A stretch of DNA of 10,765 nucleotides, taken from the NCBI GenBank assembly GCA_002394535.1, contig DGUG01000108.1, positions 4,955 to 15,719 of the forward strand. Direction: 5' to 3'. Source of the stretch: Lachnospiraceae bacterium UBA4316 (GTDB lineage: Bacteria; Bacillota; Clostridia; Lachnospirales; Lachnospiraceae). Below, piece by piece: positions 1 to 6,850 of the stretch; position 1 is the first letter of the stretch; the number at the start of each line of letters is the position of its first letter. The notes beneath the pieces were generated by a model. It searched no databases and was not told the origin of the DNA. It saw only the letters and a list, made by a program, of their open reading frames with translations. Position numbers and translations under genes: made by a program.

Positions 1-7
1 TAAGCAT
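1..7 (-). CDS. Start of a gene that leaves the window (5' end only)
   Basis: Only the first codons (ATG CTT, then one base) lie in the window, so the product cannot be named. The start is supported by a strong ribosome binding site, AAAGGAG on the minus strand at 15-21, spaced 7 bases from the ATG. It continues the run of minus-strand genes at 148-807 and probably belongs to the same transcript, although about 140 bases separate it from the last HTH gene. Confidence 0.6.
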
Positions 8-89
8 CTTGTTACTCCTTTCTGATCAGGGACGGACAGACAACAACAGAACACACTTGCAAGAACGATAGAAAGAAGGTTCCTCCTTT

Positions 90-127
90 CTCATAATGAG
101 GTTAATAAATGCAATAAATAATTTATT
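90..127. repeat. Two small AT-rich palindromes in the 8-147 intergenic gap
   Basis: CTCATAATGAG (90-100) and AATAAATAATTTATT (113-127) are both perfect around a single central base. They lie between the HTH gene ending at 148 and the gene starting at 7. Neither is followed by a U-tract in the leftward direction, so a terminator is unlikely. A binding site for one of the neighbouring HTH proteins is possible but is inference. An orphan AAAGGAGG sits nearby at 82-89 on the minus strand, without a start codon at normal distance. Confidence 0.35.
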
Positions 128-147
128 CTGTCCGCCCCTGGGGTCAG

Positions 148-372
148 CTACTTGTGATACTGCGCCTTCTTGTACACCTCGTACTTCGGCTTCACTATTA
201 TCTCGAACCCTGTCGCATTGATTACAGCGAGAAGACTGTCAACCTTCGGGCATACCTGCCCGGTCTCCCACAGCCATATGTGGTTGTACGAGAGCCCGCA
301 CTTGTCTGCGAGCTGCTGCCTTGTCAGTCCTGCGCGCTTACGGCAGGCCCTTACTATTTCGGCTGAGTTCAT
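148..372 (-). CDS. Small XRE-family HTH protein
   Basis: A 74-residue protein that is almost entirely a Cro/C1-type helix-turn-helix domain. Residues 5-40 match the family pattern: IVRACRKRAGLTRQQLADKCGLS, then the recognition region and the WETGQ turn. Such proteins bind DNA as dimers and usually regulate phage transcription. Residues 44-62 (DSLLAVINATGFEIIVKP) close the domain, and a short basic tail follows. The start has GGGAGG 5-6 bases upstream, and its ATG overlaps the stop of the preceding gene as ATGA. It is clearly related in layout to the HTH protein at 607-807, including the CPK-V and the G-EI-(V/I) ending, so the two look like paralogs. The target site is unknown; palindromes at 90-127 and 827-895 are candidates. 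Confidence 0.85.
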   Translation of the reverse strand: MNSAEIVRACRKRAGLTRQQLADKCGLSYNHIWLWETGQVCPKVDSLLAVINATGFEIIVKPKYEVYKKAQYHK

Positions 373-596
373 GGGGTGCCTCCCTTCTCGTACAGACAGT
401 TACCGAACCAGGTGCAATCTTCATAACAGAACCTCGTTCCTCTGTCCCTGCATTCATCAAGGACCACTTCTGTTCCTTTGTTGATGCACACAGCCTTATA
501 AACCTCATACGGGAAGATGTTTTCGAAATGCTTCAACCAGTGATCAAACAATTCTGCGTCAGTGCAGCGTATGATCTTTCCGTTTTCTACAATCAT
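369..596 (-). CDS. Cys-rich small phage protein, function unknown
   Basis: A 75-residue protein I do not recognise. It has six cysteines (positions 11, 37, 49, 57, 61, 67); the last three, in the FCYEDC-x5-C region, are closely spaced and could bind a metal such as zinc together with C49. There is no membrane segment or signal peptide. The start is set by AAAGGAG six bases upstream; that site overlaps the stop codon of the HTH gene at 607-807. Its own stop overlaps the start of the HTH gene at 372. It is thus sandwiched in a three-gene co-translated unit with two paralogous HTH proteins, which suggests, without proving, a regulatory or accessory role. Confidence 0.75.
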   Translation of the reverse strand: MIVENGKIIRCTDAELFDHWLKHFENIFPYEVYKAVCINKGTEVVLDECRDRGTRFCYEDCTWFGNCLYEKGGTP

Positions 597-606
597 TTGA
601 TCTCCT

Positions 607-807
607 TTAACGTATCTTCTGAATTACGATCTCATATCCGCAAGCGTTCAGGATGTCCTCAAACATATAAACCTTCGGACAGATGCCTTTGTGTTCGTAC
701 TGGGAAATAGTGTTCGCATAAGTACCGATCTCTTTTCCCAGTGCTCTCTGCGACAGACCGGCAGCTGTCCGGCACTCAAAAATGATTTTTCCTACGTCTC
801 CGATCAT
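607..807 (-). CDS. Small XRE-family HTH protein (paralog of 148-372)
   Basis: A 66-residue HTH_3-type DNA-binding protein. Residues 7-40 form the domain: KIIFECRTAAGLSQRALGKE, then GTYANTISQYE. The C-terminal part GICPKV...ILNACGYEIVI parallels the protein at 148-372. AGGAGG lies four bases before the ATG. It is the first gene left of the origin-like region 808-1202, and its leader contains the 12-bp-arm inverted repeat 827-895. Inference: a transcriptional regulator acting on its own promoter region or on the repeat region. It is shorter than classic C1-type repressors and lacks a protease or dimerisation domain, so it is more Cro-like in size. Confidence 0.85.
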   Translation of the reverse strand: MIGDVGKIIFECRTAAGLSQRALGKEIGTYANTISQYEHKGICPKVYMFEDILNACGYEIVIQKIR

Positions 808-826
808 GATTCCTCCTCTATTACCA

Positions 827-895
827 CCGGAGCAGGTCGTTAGCTGTGATGTTTGTGCCTTATCAAGTTATATTAAATTGTGTGACCTGCTCCGG
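827..895. repeat. Inverted repeat, 12-bp perfect arms, 45-base spacer
   Basis: The arms CCGGAGCAGGTC (827-838) and GACCTGCTCCGG (884-895) are exact reverse complements. They are GC-rich in an otherwise AT-rich leader. The repeat lies just upstream of the HTH gene at 807, and the left arm is 19 bases from its start codon, so in the leftward transcript it would form a long-range stem directly before the ribosome binding site. It could instead be a split DNA-binding site with looping between the arms. No U-tract follows, so it is not a terminator. Confidence 0.7.
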
Positions 896-939
896 GAGTA
901 AACTGATTAGTTCTGACTATATTTTACAATAAAATGTTA

Positions 940-967
940 TTTGTATACTACGACCTTCCATTCTCAA
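940..967 (-). promoter_or_regulatory. Possible leftward promoter for the HTH cluster
   Basis: On the minus strand TTGAGA (962-967) and TACAAA (940-945) are separated by 16 bases, giving 5/6 and 4/6 matches to a sigma-A promoter. It would drive the HTH genes at 807-148. The match is modest and the surrounding sequence is AT-rich, so chance is a real possibility; readthrough from the replication operon could also supply transcription. Confidence 0.3.
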
Positions 968-1053
968 TTTCTGTCCACCAAGAACCCCCATTTTTCAAGG
1001 GTTTCAGCGATTTTTGCGGTGGACAAAACGATTTGAACTTTTTTTTACGTTTT

Positions 1054-1078
1054 TTTAACATCTTACTAAGATGTTAAA
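1054..1078. repeat. Perfect AT-rich hairpin, 11-bp arms, 3-base centre
   Basis: TTTAACATCTT, ACT, AAGATGTTAAA. The arms are exact reverse complements. Runs of T precede it on the plus strand (1039-1056) and another T-run follows after a short gap (1088-1096). Read leftward, the stem is followed by A residues, and read rightward by AAATTCGG, so neither direction has the U-tract of a terminator. Within the GGTGGACA cluster it could be an unwinding element, a cruciform or a regulator binding site. Confidence 0.7.
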
Positions 1079-1136
1079 TTCGGAAAGTTTTTTTTTCTTG
1101 TCCACCTGTCAACTTGTCCACCACTCTTAAAGAAAA

Positions 1137-1152
1137 CGTTGAAATTTCAACG
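1137..1152. repeat. 16-bp perfect palindrome in the repeat cluster
   Basis: CGTTGAAATTTCAACG is self-complementary over its whole length. It lies between the two minus-strand GGTGGACA copies and the three tandem plus-strand copies. A continuous palindrome of this size without a loop fits a dimeric protein-binding site better than an RNA hairpin. Confidence 0.6.
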
Positions 1153-1202
1153 GTTACAGAGAATTATACGGTGGACAAAAGGTGGACAGCGGTGGACAAA
1201 AA

Positions 1203-3065
1203 TCAGTGGTCCAGTGTCTGAGTTGTGTCCGACTGCTTCATAAACACTCTCGCGGTTTTGCCGTTGATCTTACTCTTACCGACTCCGATCCGGTACAGAT
1301 CCCAAGTCGCTGCCTTGAACAGCTTCGGTGAAAACTTGCGCCCCTCGGTGTCCCATCGGAAGAAGTCTTCTCTCATATCAGAGATGGTCTTACCGATGAT
1401 CTCATTGTCGGGATCGAGGTCCTTCGCAAACTGCAGCGCGATGTTGTTACCTTCGTGATACTGATCGTTGTAGTCCTTGACGACTTTACACGGTGACCAT
1501 TTACCGTTTGTGAATAATCTCATATATCCCTGAACGATAAGTGATATCCAGTATTCAAGAGCGTGCTGTGTCGTCATTTTGGTTATGAATGACTCATCAG
1601 GTTTGTCGATTTTATTGAACATCGGCATCCAGAGGACACGACGCTTATAGGCGTAACCCTTTTCGAATGAATGTATGTCCGAGTTAGTTGTGAAATAAAG
1701 CTTTGTGATAAAGATTGTAGTTTCTGACTCGGAATACATATGTCTTGTTGTGACCGCGTCTGCTGTGCTGATATTCTTGATGATCTTCAGCTGATCGTTG
1801 TTTATGGCTTCAGCTTCGATATCGTCCCCCAGGTTCGCCAGCTTGCCGACCATCGTTACCTTGTAACGTTCATCAACAAGCTGCTTGATCGACAGGTTTG
1901 TGCAGTTCTTCGGATTGTAGATCCTCCGCATTATTTCGAGCAGAGTTCCTTTTCCGTTGGCTCCGTCTCCTCTGAACATAAAGAACTTACCGAGTGAACG
2001 TATTTTTTCGGGATCCGTGATGAGAACGTATCCGATTACCTCCATTAGGAGTTTTTTGTAATCCTCATCCCCTCCGGTCAGATTGTTGATGTATTTATCG
2101 ACTTTCTCATCGGGATCCGCATCGGGTTTGTAGTCTATATCAATGAAATACGGAGTGAATTCTCTGAAGTCCGTCATCGGTATGAATTCGCCTTTTGTGA
2201 GTATCCCGTTCCTGAAGCGGACCGGGAAGACGGTTTCCGGTGGGATCAGCGGGGATTTATATTCGATCTGCTTGATGACCTCATCAACAAATCGCGTTGT
2301 TTCGTTCTCGCACATAGCGTAGATTCTGCGCTTCAGACGTTCGTTTTTCGGATCTGTCTGATATTCACCTTCCGGTGTATACCACCAGAGCGAACCTGAA
2401 TATTTAACAACGCGCCCCTCATTCATGATTTGATTGACGATTACCGCATACTTACTGTCCTTATCGTCTGTCTCCACTTCTTCTCTGAGGATGTAATTCA
2501 GTTCGGACGCTTCCAGAGGTTCCCCGAATACGTGATAATTAATGAATGTGATTATCTGCGTATCATCGGCAGCATTATGACTCAGCAAGGCCCTTCTGTG
2601 GGCGTACAGCTTGTTGTTCCTACCTTCGCCTTCCTGGAGACCGGTGAGGTCGTGATAGCTGCCTTTTTTATCGATGCTGAAGATCCTCGGGAGCGGTTGT
2701 CTTACTCCGAAGTTATCGATCTGTCTTTCCTTGCCGTTGCGCTTGACGGTCATTCCGTTCGGGTTCCCGTTCTGATTGTGCTGCTCTATCTCGAATCCGA
2801 GACGACAGACACCGTCTGCACGCTTCTTGAACCACAGTGGTTTACTGAACCACAGATGTGCTCCTCTTTCGGTCCACACGACCTGTGTTTTGATGTTGAA
2901 ATCTTTTATCAGTGCTTTTATTGATTCTTTCGGAAGATGGTCGATGTCGATGACAATGTCCTGATCAGAGAGCAGGAGTCCGCAGTCTGTGAACGAGTCC
3001 ATAGACTCGGAACGTTCTGCATTTTTAGGTGCGTGCTTTTCGCCTGGCAGGTACTCTATGAACAT
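1203..3065 (-). CDS. Primase-polymerase / superfamily 3 (D5-type) DNA helicase
   Basis: A 620-residue replication protein that should make primers and unwind the template for the polymerase encoded just upstream. The N-terminal part has archaeo-eukaryotic primase features: DIVIDID with Asp 40 and 42, and GAHLWF with His 70. The C-terminal half is a D5-like SF3 helicase: Walker A GDGANGKGT (366-374, Lys 372), Walker B LGDDIE (Asp 414/415), motif C FTTNSD (Asn 461), and an arginine-finger region YKRRV (474-478). I choose the ATG at 3065 because it overlaps the polymerase stop as TGATG and has AAAGG about 12 bases upstream; an ATG at 3077 would add four residues but has AAAGG directly against it. 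The 3' end abuts the GGTGGACA cluster, so this protein or DnaA is a natural candidate to act there. Primase assignment is less certain than helicase. Confidence 0.9.
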   Translation of the reverse strand: MFIEYLPGEKHAPKNAERSESMDSFTDCGLLLSDQDIVIDIDHLPKESIKALIKDFNIKTQVVWTERGAHLWFSKPLWFKKRADGVCRLGFEIEQHNQNGNPNGMTVKRNGKERQIDNFGVRQPLPRIFSIDKKGSYHDLTGLQEGEGRNNKLYAHRRALLSHNAADDTQIITFINYHVFGEPLEASELNYILREEVETDDKDSKYAVIVNQIMNEGRVVKYSGSLWWYTPEGEYQTDPKNERLKRRIYAMCENETTRFVDEVIKQIEYKSPLIPPETVFPVRFRNGILTKGEFIPMTDFREFTPYFIDIDYKPDADPDEKVDKYINNLTGGDEDYKKLLMEVIGYVLITDPEKIRSLGKFFMFRGDGANGKGTLLEIMRRIYNPKNCTNLSIKQLVDERYKVTMVGKLANLGDDIEAEAINNDQLKIIKNISTADAVTTRHMYSESETTIFITKLYFTTNSDIHSFEKGYAYKRRVLWMPMFNKIDKPDESFITKMTTQHALEYWISLIVQGYMRLFTNGKWSPCKVVKDYNDQYHEGNNIALQFAKDLDPDNEIIGKTISDMREDFFRWDTEGRKFSPKLFKAATWDLYRIGVGKSKINGKTARVFMKQSDTTQTLDH

Positions 3066-4837
3066 CACGCACACCATCCTTTCAGCTTGTTTTCAACGAG
3101 TGTCATATAATAGCCGACATCGATTATCTTTTCGAAGTCGGAGATATCGTCGACCGATTCGTTCCATATCAGCATACGTTCGGGCACATCGGGGAAATTT
3201 ACCCGTCCTCCGTCCTGTCTTATCTTGTACAACTTTGTCACACCTTCTACGTTCGGCATCGCAGCAAACACTCTGTTAACCTTGTTCTGTTCAGTGCCTG
3301 ACGCATCCTCCACACGGAGGTATGTGCTCCCGGCTTTCAGAACGAACTGCCACAGGAGCGGTTTATCACGGTTTTCGAGTAAGGTATCGAGTATCGGTTT
3401 GTTGTAAACGAGATAATCAACAAGTGCAATCTGTACGATTCTCGCGTTATTGTTGGAGAACCATTTATTGACGTGGTACTTGTTAACGTCTCCGCCCTTG
3501 ACCTCGATGCCACCGTCCTCTGTTACTGCGATATAGTTGTTTACGTCGCGCTGGATCCATTGCTTATAGGCGTCTGTTTCCAGCTTGAATCCGTCAAACT
3601 CCTGCTCCCACTTTGTTGATATCTGCTCATCGACTCCTCCGAGACTCGGATCGTCAACATATACAACACCGTCGGTGTTTGCGTTAATGACTTTGTAACC
3701 GGCTTCGTGGAGTCTCATGCAGAGCGAGAACAGAGCTATCTGTCCGTATACGCACACGGTCCCTGATGCGAGTTCGTTCTGCAGAGGTGAGTACTGATTT
3801 CTGAAGTTTCCGTACACAGAGTTGAGTATCAGTTTCAGAGCACCGGCCTTGACGGGATCGGTGTGTTTGATAGCGATACGTTCCTTCCGCATACCATCGT
3901 ACTTATCAGTAGCGTCTCCGAGCGCGTTGAGGTGTACGATTGCGGACGGATACATACTCGCAACATCCTTATGTTTGCATCTGCCGTATCTGCATGGTTT
4001 GGACGGAGCTGCGTGAAGACCGCCCATACCGAACACGACTTTACAGTCGAACGCTTTGATTGTTTTGCTTTTCTTGGTGGCAGCTGACATATCTGCAAAG
4101 ATGTCTTCCCACATCGCCCATACATCCGACGGAATACCCGGAACATTTCGCCAGTACTTTTTTGGTACCTTGTGAGTCGTCCACGGCTTTGACTGTCCTT
4201 TTCCGAGAAGGACCCGTGCCGCCAGTGTGGTCGTGTTCCATCGGTAAGCACGATCCCTGTCGGATCCGTCAAGCATCGCAAGCAGTCCCTGCTTGACCTC
4301 AAAATAGGACTTTTCTCTCAGTTTGTAGATCTCGACGGTCGCCCTTACGTCGTTACGGCAATACTCAAGCACCTCGTTCCTCTGATCAGCTGTGAGCGGT
4401 CCCCTTATGTCGAACGGTACGGACGACTCGACAATTGATATTCCGAGATTACCCTCTATTTGCTTCAGGGAAGGTTTGCTGACATCGATCTGCTGCATTG
4501 TATCCAGCGAATGGATAGCTGCATTGATGTCTCTCCCGCTCCCCTGACCTCTGATTATTGTGTCGTTTTCGAGTTTGATGTACTCGGGAAGATTGGCCCC
4601 CTGATTGAGCATTCTCGACAGGATATAATCGTCGTAATGGTAGTTATTGAATCCGACGAGGGTTTTCCCCTTGATGAGACTCGGGATCCCTTCGAACCCC
4701 GAGTCGTCGTCAATGTTCTTTCTCTTCGGATTGTTCCAGAAGTGTGCCACTTCGTTTCCGTTTATGTCCATGAATACGACAAGTGCATCTCTCTCGAAAA
4801 CTTCGATATCGTAGAATAATAACTTGTCTCTTTTCAT
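3065..4837 (-). CDS. B-family DNA polymerase with 3'-5' exonuclease
   Basis: A 590-residue replicative polymerase. Exonuclease motifs: Exo I YDIEVF (Asp 10, Glu 12), Exo II GFNNYHYDDY (62-71), Exo III YCRNDV (Asp 163). Polymerase motifs: motif A DVASMYPS (291-298), motif B KLILNSVYG (335-343), motif C NANTDG (385-390). Motif C has NTD where most family B enzymes have DTD; the second, metal-binding Asp (389) is kept. Motifs A and B are only about 40 residues apart, much closer than in phi29 polymerase, so the TPR1 insertion of protein-primed enzymes seems absent, which fits use of the primase encoded next. The start is fixed by Exo I lying at residue 10. No Shine-Dalgarno is visible; the ATG follows the previous stop by two bases, so translation probably depends on coupling. 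All catalytic motifs are intact. Confidence 0.95.
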   Translation of the reverse strand: MKRDKLLFYDIEVFERDALVVFMDINGNEVAHFWNNPKRKNIDDDSGFEGIPSLIKGKTLVGFNNYHYDDYILSRMLNQGANLPEYIKLENDTIIRGQGSGRDINAAIHSLDTMQQIDVSKPSLKQIEGNLGISIVESSVPFDIRGPLTADQRNEVLEYCRNDVRATVEIYKLREKSYFEVKQGLLAMLDGSDRDRAYRWNTTTLAARVLLGKGQSKPWTTHKVPKKYWRNVPGIPSDVWAMWEDIFADMSAATKKSKTIKAFDCKVVFGMGGLHAAPSKPCRYGRCKHKDVASMYPSAIVHLNALGDATDKYDGMRKERIAIKHTDPVKAGALKLILNSVYGNFRNQYSPLQNELASGTVCVYGQIALFSLCMRLHEAGYKVINANTDGVVYVDDPSLGGVDEQISTKWEQEFDGFKLETDAYKQWIQRDVNNYIAVTEDGGIEVKGGDVNKYHVNKWFSNNNARIVQIALVDYLVYNKPILDTLLENRDKPLLWQFVLKAGSTYLRVEDASGTEQNKVNRVFAAMPNVEGVTKLYKIRQDGGRVNFPDVPERMLIWNESVDDISDFEKIIDVGYYMTLVENKLKGWCA

Positions 4838-4839
4838 AA

Positions 4840-5460
4840 TTAGTTTTTAGGCAGCGCCTTAATGTCTCCGTAATAGAATTTTCCGAATGCTGATTTGACC
4901 TCGATAATAATGTGCGTTCCGACGAGTTCGCTCGCTCTCTCGACAGGTACGTGGAATTTTTCCTCGAAGTCTGCGTACTTCTTTTCCTTCTTGATAGGGT
5001 CCTGGAACCATTCCTTAGTGTCCTCGAGGTATATCGAGTAACTCATCTTTGACTCGTACAGCTTGCCGTCGATCTGATAACGGATTCTGATAGCGTAATC
5101 ATCGACTGTGATCTCGCTGATCTCCGTCTGATAGATCTGTTTGTTCATGTCAGCTGTGAATTTGCTGATCGTCTGCGATTCCCACAGACTGTTGAATGTG
5201 TCATAACAGTACACATCCTTTGCTACACCGACGCAGTCCTTGAGACCCGCGAAGTCAACATCGAAGTATTCCTTGCACCACTCCTCGACCTTTTCGGCCT
5301 TCTCGGGATCATCAACGAACTTTCCGTTCTGATATGACTGCTTGTTGAAGTTCACGACTCTGACCTGCTTGCGCTCCTTATCGAGGAAGGTCATTACTGC
5401 TTTGTTATCGTTGTTTTCATACTCAACGCTTACGAGAATAAGATCTTTTCTGATTTCCAT
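4840..5460 (-). CDS. Phage replication-module protein, function unknown
   Basis: A 206-residue soluble protein I do not recognise by sequence. It is rich in charged and aromatic residues, with predicted beta-rich stretches (VVNFNKQSY, YAIRIRYQIDGKLYESKMSY, HIIIEVKSAFGKFYYGDI) and no membrane segment or catalytic motif that I can identify. AAAGGA lies eight bases before the ATG. It is directly upstream of the polymerase (stop and start two bases apart) and follows the DUF1351 gene by three bases. A single-stranded DNA-binding or polymerase accessory role would fit the position and the beta-rich look, but this is inference from context only; there is no acidic SSB-type C-terminal tail (it ends KALPKN). 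Confidence 0.8.
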   Translation of the reverse strand: MEIRKDLILVSVEYENNDNKAVMTFLDKERKQVRVVNFNKQSYQNGKFVDDPEKAEKVEEWCKEYFDVDFAGLKDCVGVAKDVYCYDTFNSLWESQTISKFTADMNKQIYQTEISEITVDDYAIRIRYQIDGKLYESKMSYSIYLEDTKEWFQDPIKKEKKYADFEEKFHVPVERASELVGTHIIIEVKSAFGKFYYGDIKALPKN

Positions 5461-5463
5461 GCT

Positions 5464-6216
5464 TTATTTCCTTTCGTAATTGATATTGTTGGTCTTAAGT
5501 AATGTTTCTGCGAATGATATGTCCTTTGTCCCGGTTACGATGAACACAGCCTTTTCTTCATCTTCCTCCTTGTCGGCATCCATAATCAGATCTGCGAGTT
5601 CCTGCTTCTCCTTGACGTTTTCTATCGCAAGAGCGAGATCGTCCGTCTGAACGTATTCGGCAAGGTATTCGACACCCATGCTGTTGGCTGTAGCGACGTT
5701 CTTTTCGTGTTCCTGCATCCAGTACGTCATATCCTTTTCAACTGACTTCATTGAATTGCTCTTGTTCAGATGCTGTCTCGTGAGGAATCTGTAAAAAGGA
5801 TCATCAGGGTAAAACTGCTGGAAGCTGTAGTTCTGGATTCGCTTATCCCATATCTCCCTGATGGCTGCCTTTTTCGCTTCTCTCTCCTTGTCATCGAGGA
5901 TCCTGACCTTTGACCTCAGCTGTGCATCGGCTTCGTCAATTACCTTGCACAGGTCCTTGACCTGTGATTCGAAGGTTGTGTAGTCGCTGAGGATCTCTTT
6001 CTTGATGTCGATTCTGATTCTGTTAAGGCCGTCCGTTACCTTCCTTGCGTCCGCCAGCAGTCCCTTCGCTTCCTGGATGTTGTCCTGGGATACTTCCATT
6101 GCTGTTATCTGTGCTGCGATGTCGTTCGCTCTTGCGAGATATTTTTCGTAGGACGGAAAGCTTACTTTCGGAACTTCATATTTAACATCTTGATTGTTCA
6201 GTGTAATTTCGTTCAT
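5464..6216 (-). CDS. DUF1351-family phage protein
   Basis: A 250-residue protein resembling the DUF1351 family, found in Firmicutes phages mostly beside recombination and replication genes; its biochemical role is not established. Residues 25-120 are strongly helical and charged and probably form a coiled coil (the region with DARKVTDGLNRIRIDIKKEI). The middle has an aromatic-rich segment (FQQFYPDDPFYRFL). The end returns to a small alpha/beta piece (KAVFIVTGTKDISFAETLL). The ribosome binding site is weak (AAGAGGT, six bases before the ATG). Spacing to neighbours is short on both sides (10 and 3 bases). Family recognition is from overall pattern, not a search. Confidence 0.7.
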   Translation of the reverse strand: MNEITLNNQDVKYEVPKVSFPSYEKYLARANDIAAQITAMEVSQDNIQEAKGLLADARKVTDGLNRIRIDIKKEILSDYTTFESQVKDLCKVIDEADAQLRSKVRILDDKEREAKKAAIREIWDKRIQNYSFQQFYPDDPFYRFLTRQHLNKSNSMKSVEKDMTYWMQEHEKNVATANSMGVEYLAEYVQTDDLALAIENVKEKQELADLIMDADKEEDEEKAVFIVTGTKDISFAETLLKTNNINYERK

Positions 6217-6226
6217 GTTTTACCTC

Positions 6227-6850
6227 TTAATAAAATCTGCTTGATTGATGTAATTCGATTAATTTGCTTTCTTCTGATTTTCTGTTTACGTAATAGAATT
6301 CTTTGCATTTCTGTGTCGACAGATGTCTTACGACGGAATTGGTATATGGATCGTAACCTTTTCGTCTGTATTGCTTGCTGAGTTCTTTGAGCTTCCGCTC
6401 ATCGTAGTTACTCTCAAGGAAGACATAATCAAAAGTCATTCCTTCCGGCGGACTCACCTTTGACGTATCCGTCATGTAAAGTATGTCGTTGCCCTTCATT
6501 CTGATCACGAAGCCTGTTACCGGCACATCGTGCACACCCGGAAACGGGATCACGATTCTTTTCTTCTTCAACGCAAAGGGTTCGGTTGAAATGACTTTGT
6601 CTATGTCGTATCTGTAAGCAACGTCGTAATTTGCATATGTCTTTATGTTTGGAAATTCTTCTCTGATCCTGTTGTACGTGGCTTCTTTTACGTGGTCAGA
6701 ATGCGAGTGAGTTATGAGCAGTGTATCGACCTTATACAGTTCTTCATGCATTTTCGAGAACGGGATCCCGCAGTCTATCATGATATTTTCAATCCTTACT
6801 GCGTTCCCCTTCGAACCTGTTGCAATGATCTTGTAGTCGAGTTCAGTCAT
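6227..6850 (-). CDS. MBL-fold metallohydrolase (YycJ-like)
   Basis: A 207-residue metallo-beta-lactamase-fold hydrolase. It carries the metal-binding signature THSHSDH (47-53), a later histidine in PGVHDVP (His 107), the bridging Asp in YMTDTS (Asp 128), and a RHLSTQ segment (His 176) like the C-terminal histidine region of YycJ-type proteins. The N-terminal YKIIATGSKGN also fits that group. These enzymes hydrolyse phosphodiester or related bonds with two metal ions; relatives act on nucleic acids, so a nuclease role in replication or recombination is plausible but unproven. I choose the ATG at 6850: family proteins begin just before this KIIA-GS-GN strand, and the ATG overlaps the stop of the 35-residue gene. 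Upstream in-frame GTG at 6895 has no ribosome binding site and would add 15 residues. GGAGG lies too far (15 bases) to be ideal, so coupling is likely. Confidence 0.88.
   Translation of the reverse strand: MTELDYKIIATGSKGNAVRIENIMIDCGIPFSKMHEELYKVDTLLITHSHSDHVKEATYNRIREEFPNIKTYANYDVAYRYDIDKVISTEPFALKKKRIVIPFPGVHDVPVTGFVIRMKGNDILYMTDTSKVSPPEGMTFDYVFLESNYDERKLKELSKQYRRKGYDPYTNSVVRHLSTQKCKEFYYVNRKSEESKLIELHQSSRFY

Larger units (their letters stand above)
972..1201. repeat. Cluster of seven GGTGGACA repeats; candidate replication origin
   Basis: GGTGGACA occurs on the plus strand at 1018, 1170, 1181 and 1191 and on the minus strand at 972-979, 1098-1106 and 1114-1122. Three copies extend to GGTGGACAAAA and two to GGTGGACAAG. 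The last three plus-strand copies are spaced 11 and 10 bases apart, about one helical turn; the two adjacent minus copies are 16 apart. The complement TTGTCCACC differs from the DnaA box TTATCCACA at two positions. The cluster sits in the 395-base gene-free gap immediately after the primase-helicase gene, among T- and A-tracts and two palindromes. Iterons, clustered A/T tracts and proximity to replication genes are typical of phage and plasmid origins; the origin role is inference. Confidence 0.65.

Noticed and set aside
26..94. 22-codon minus-strand frame starting at ATG 94
   Set aside because: No ribosome binding site precedes it, and the AAAGGAGG it contains lies inside the frame. The product (begins MRKEEPSFYRS) has no recognisable feature.
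2430..2924. 164-codon open frame on the plus strand
   Set aside because: It lies fully within the primase-helicase gene on the opposite strand, whose motifs are intact, and has no ribosome binding site of the kind used by the other genes.
3835..4302. 155-codon minus-strand frame inside the polymerase gene
   Set aside because: It is an alternative frame of the polymerase coding sequence; the polymerase frame carries the catalytic motifs across the same bases.
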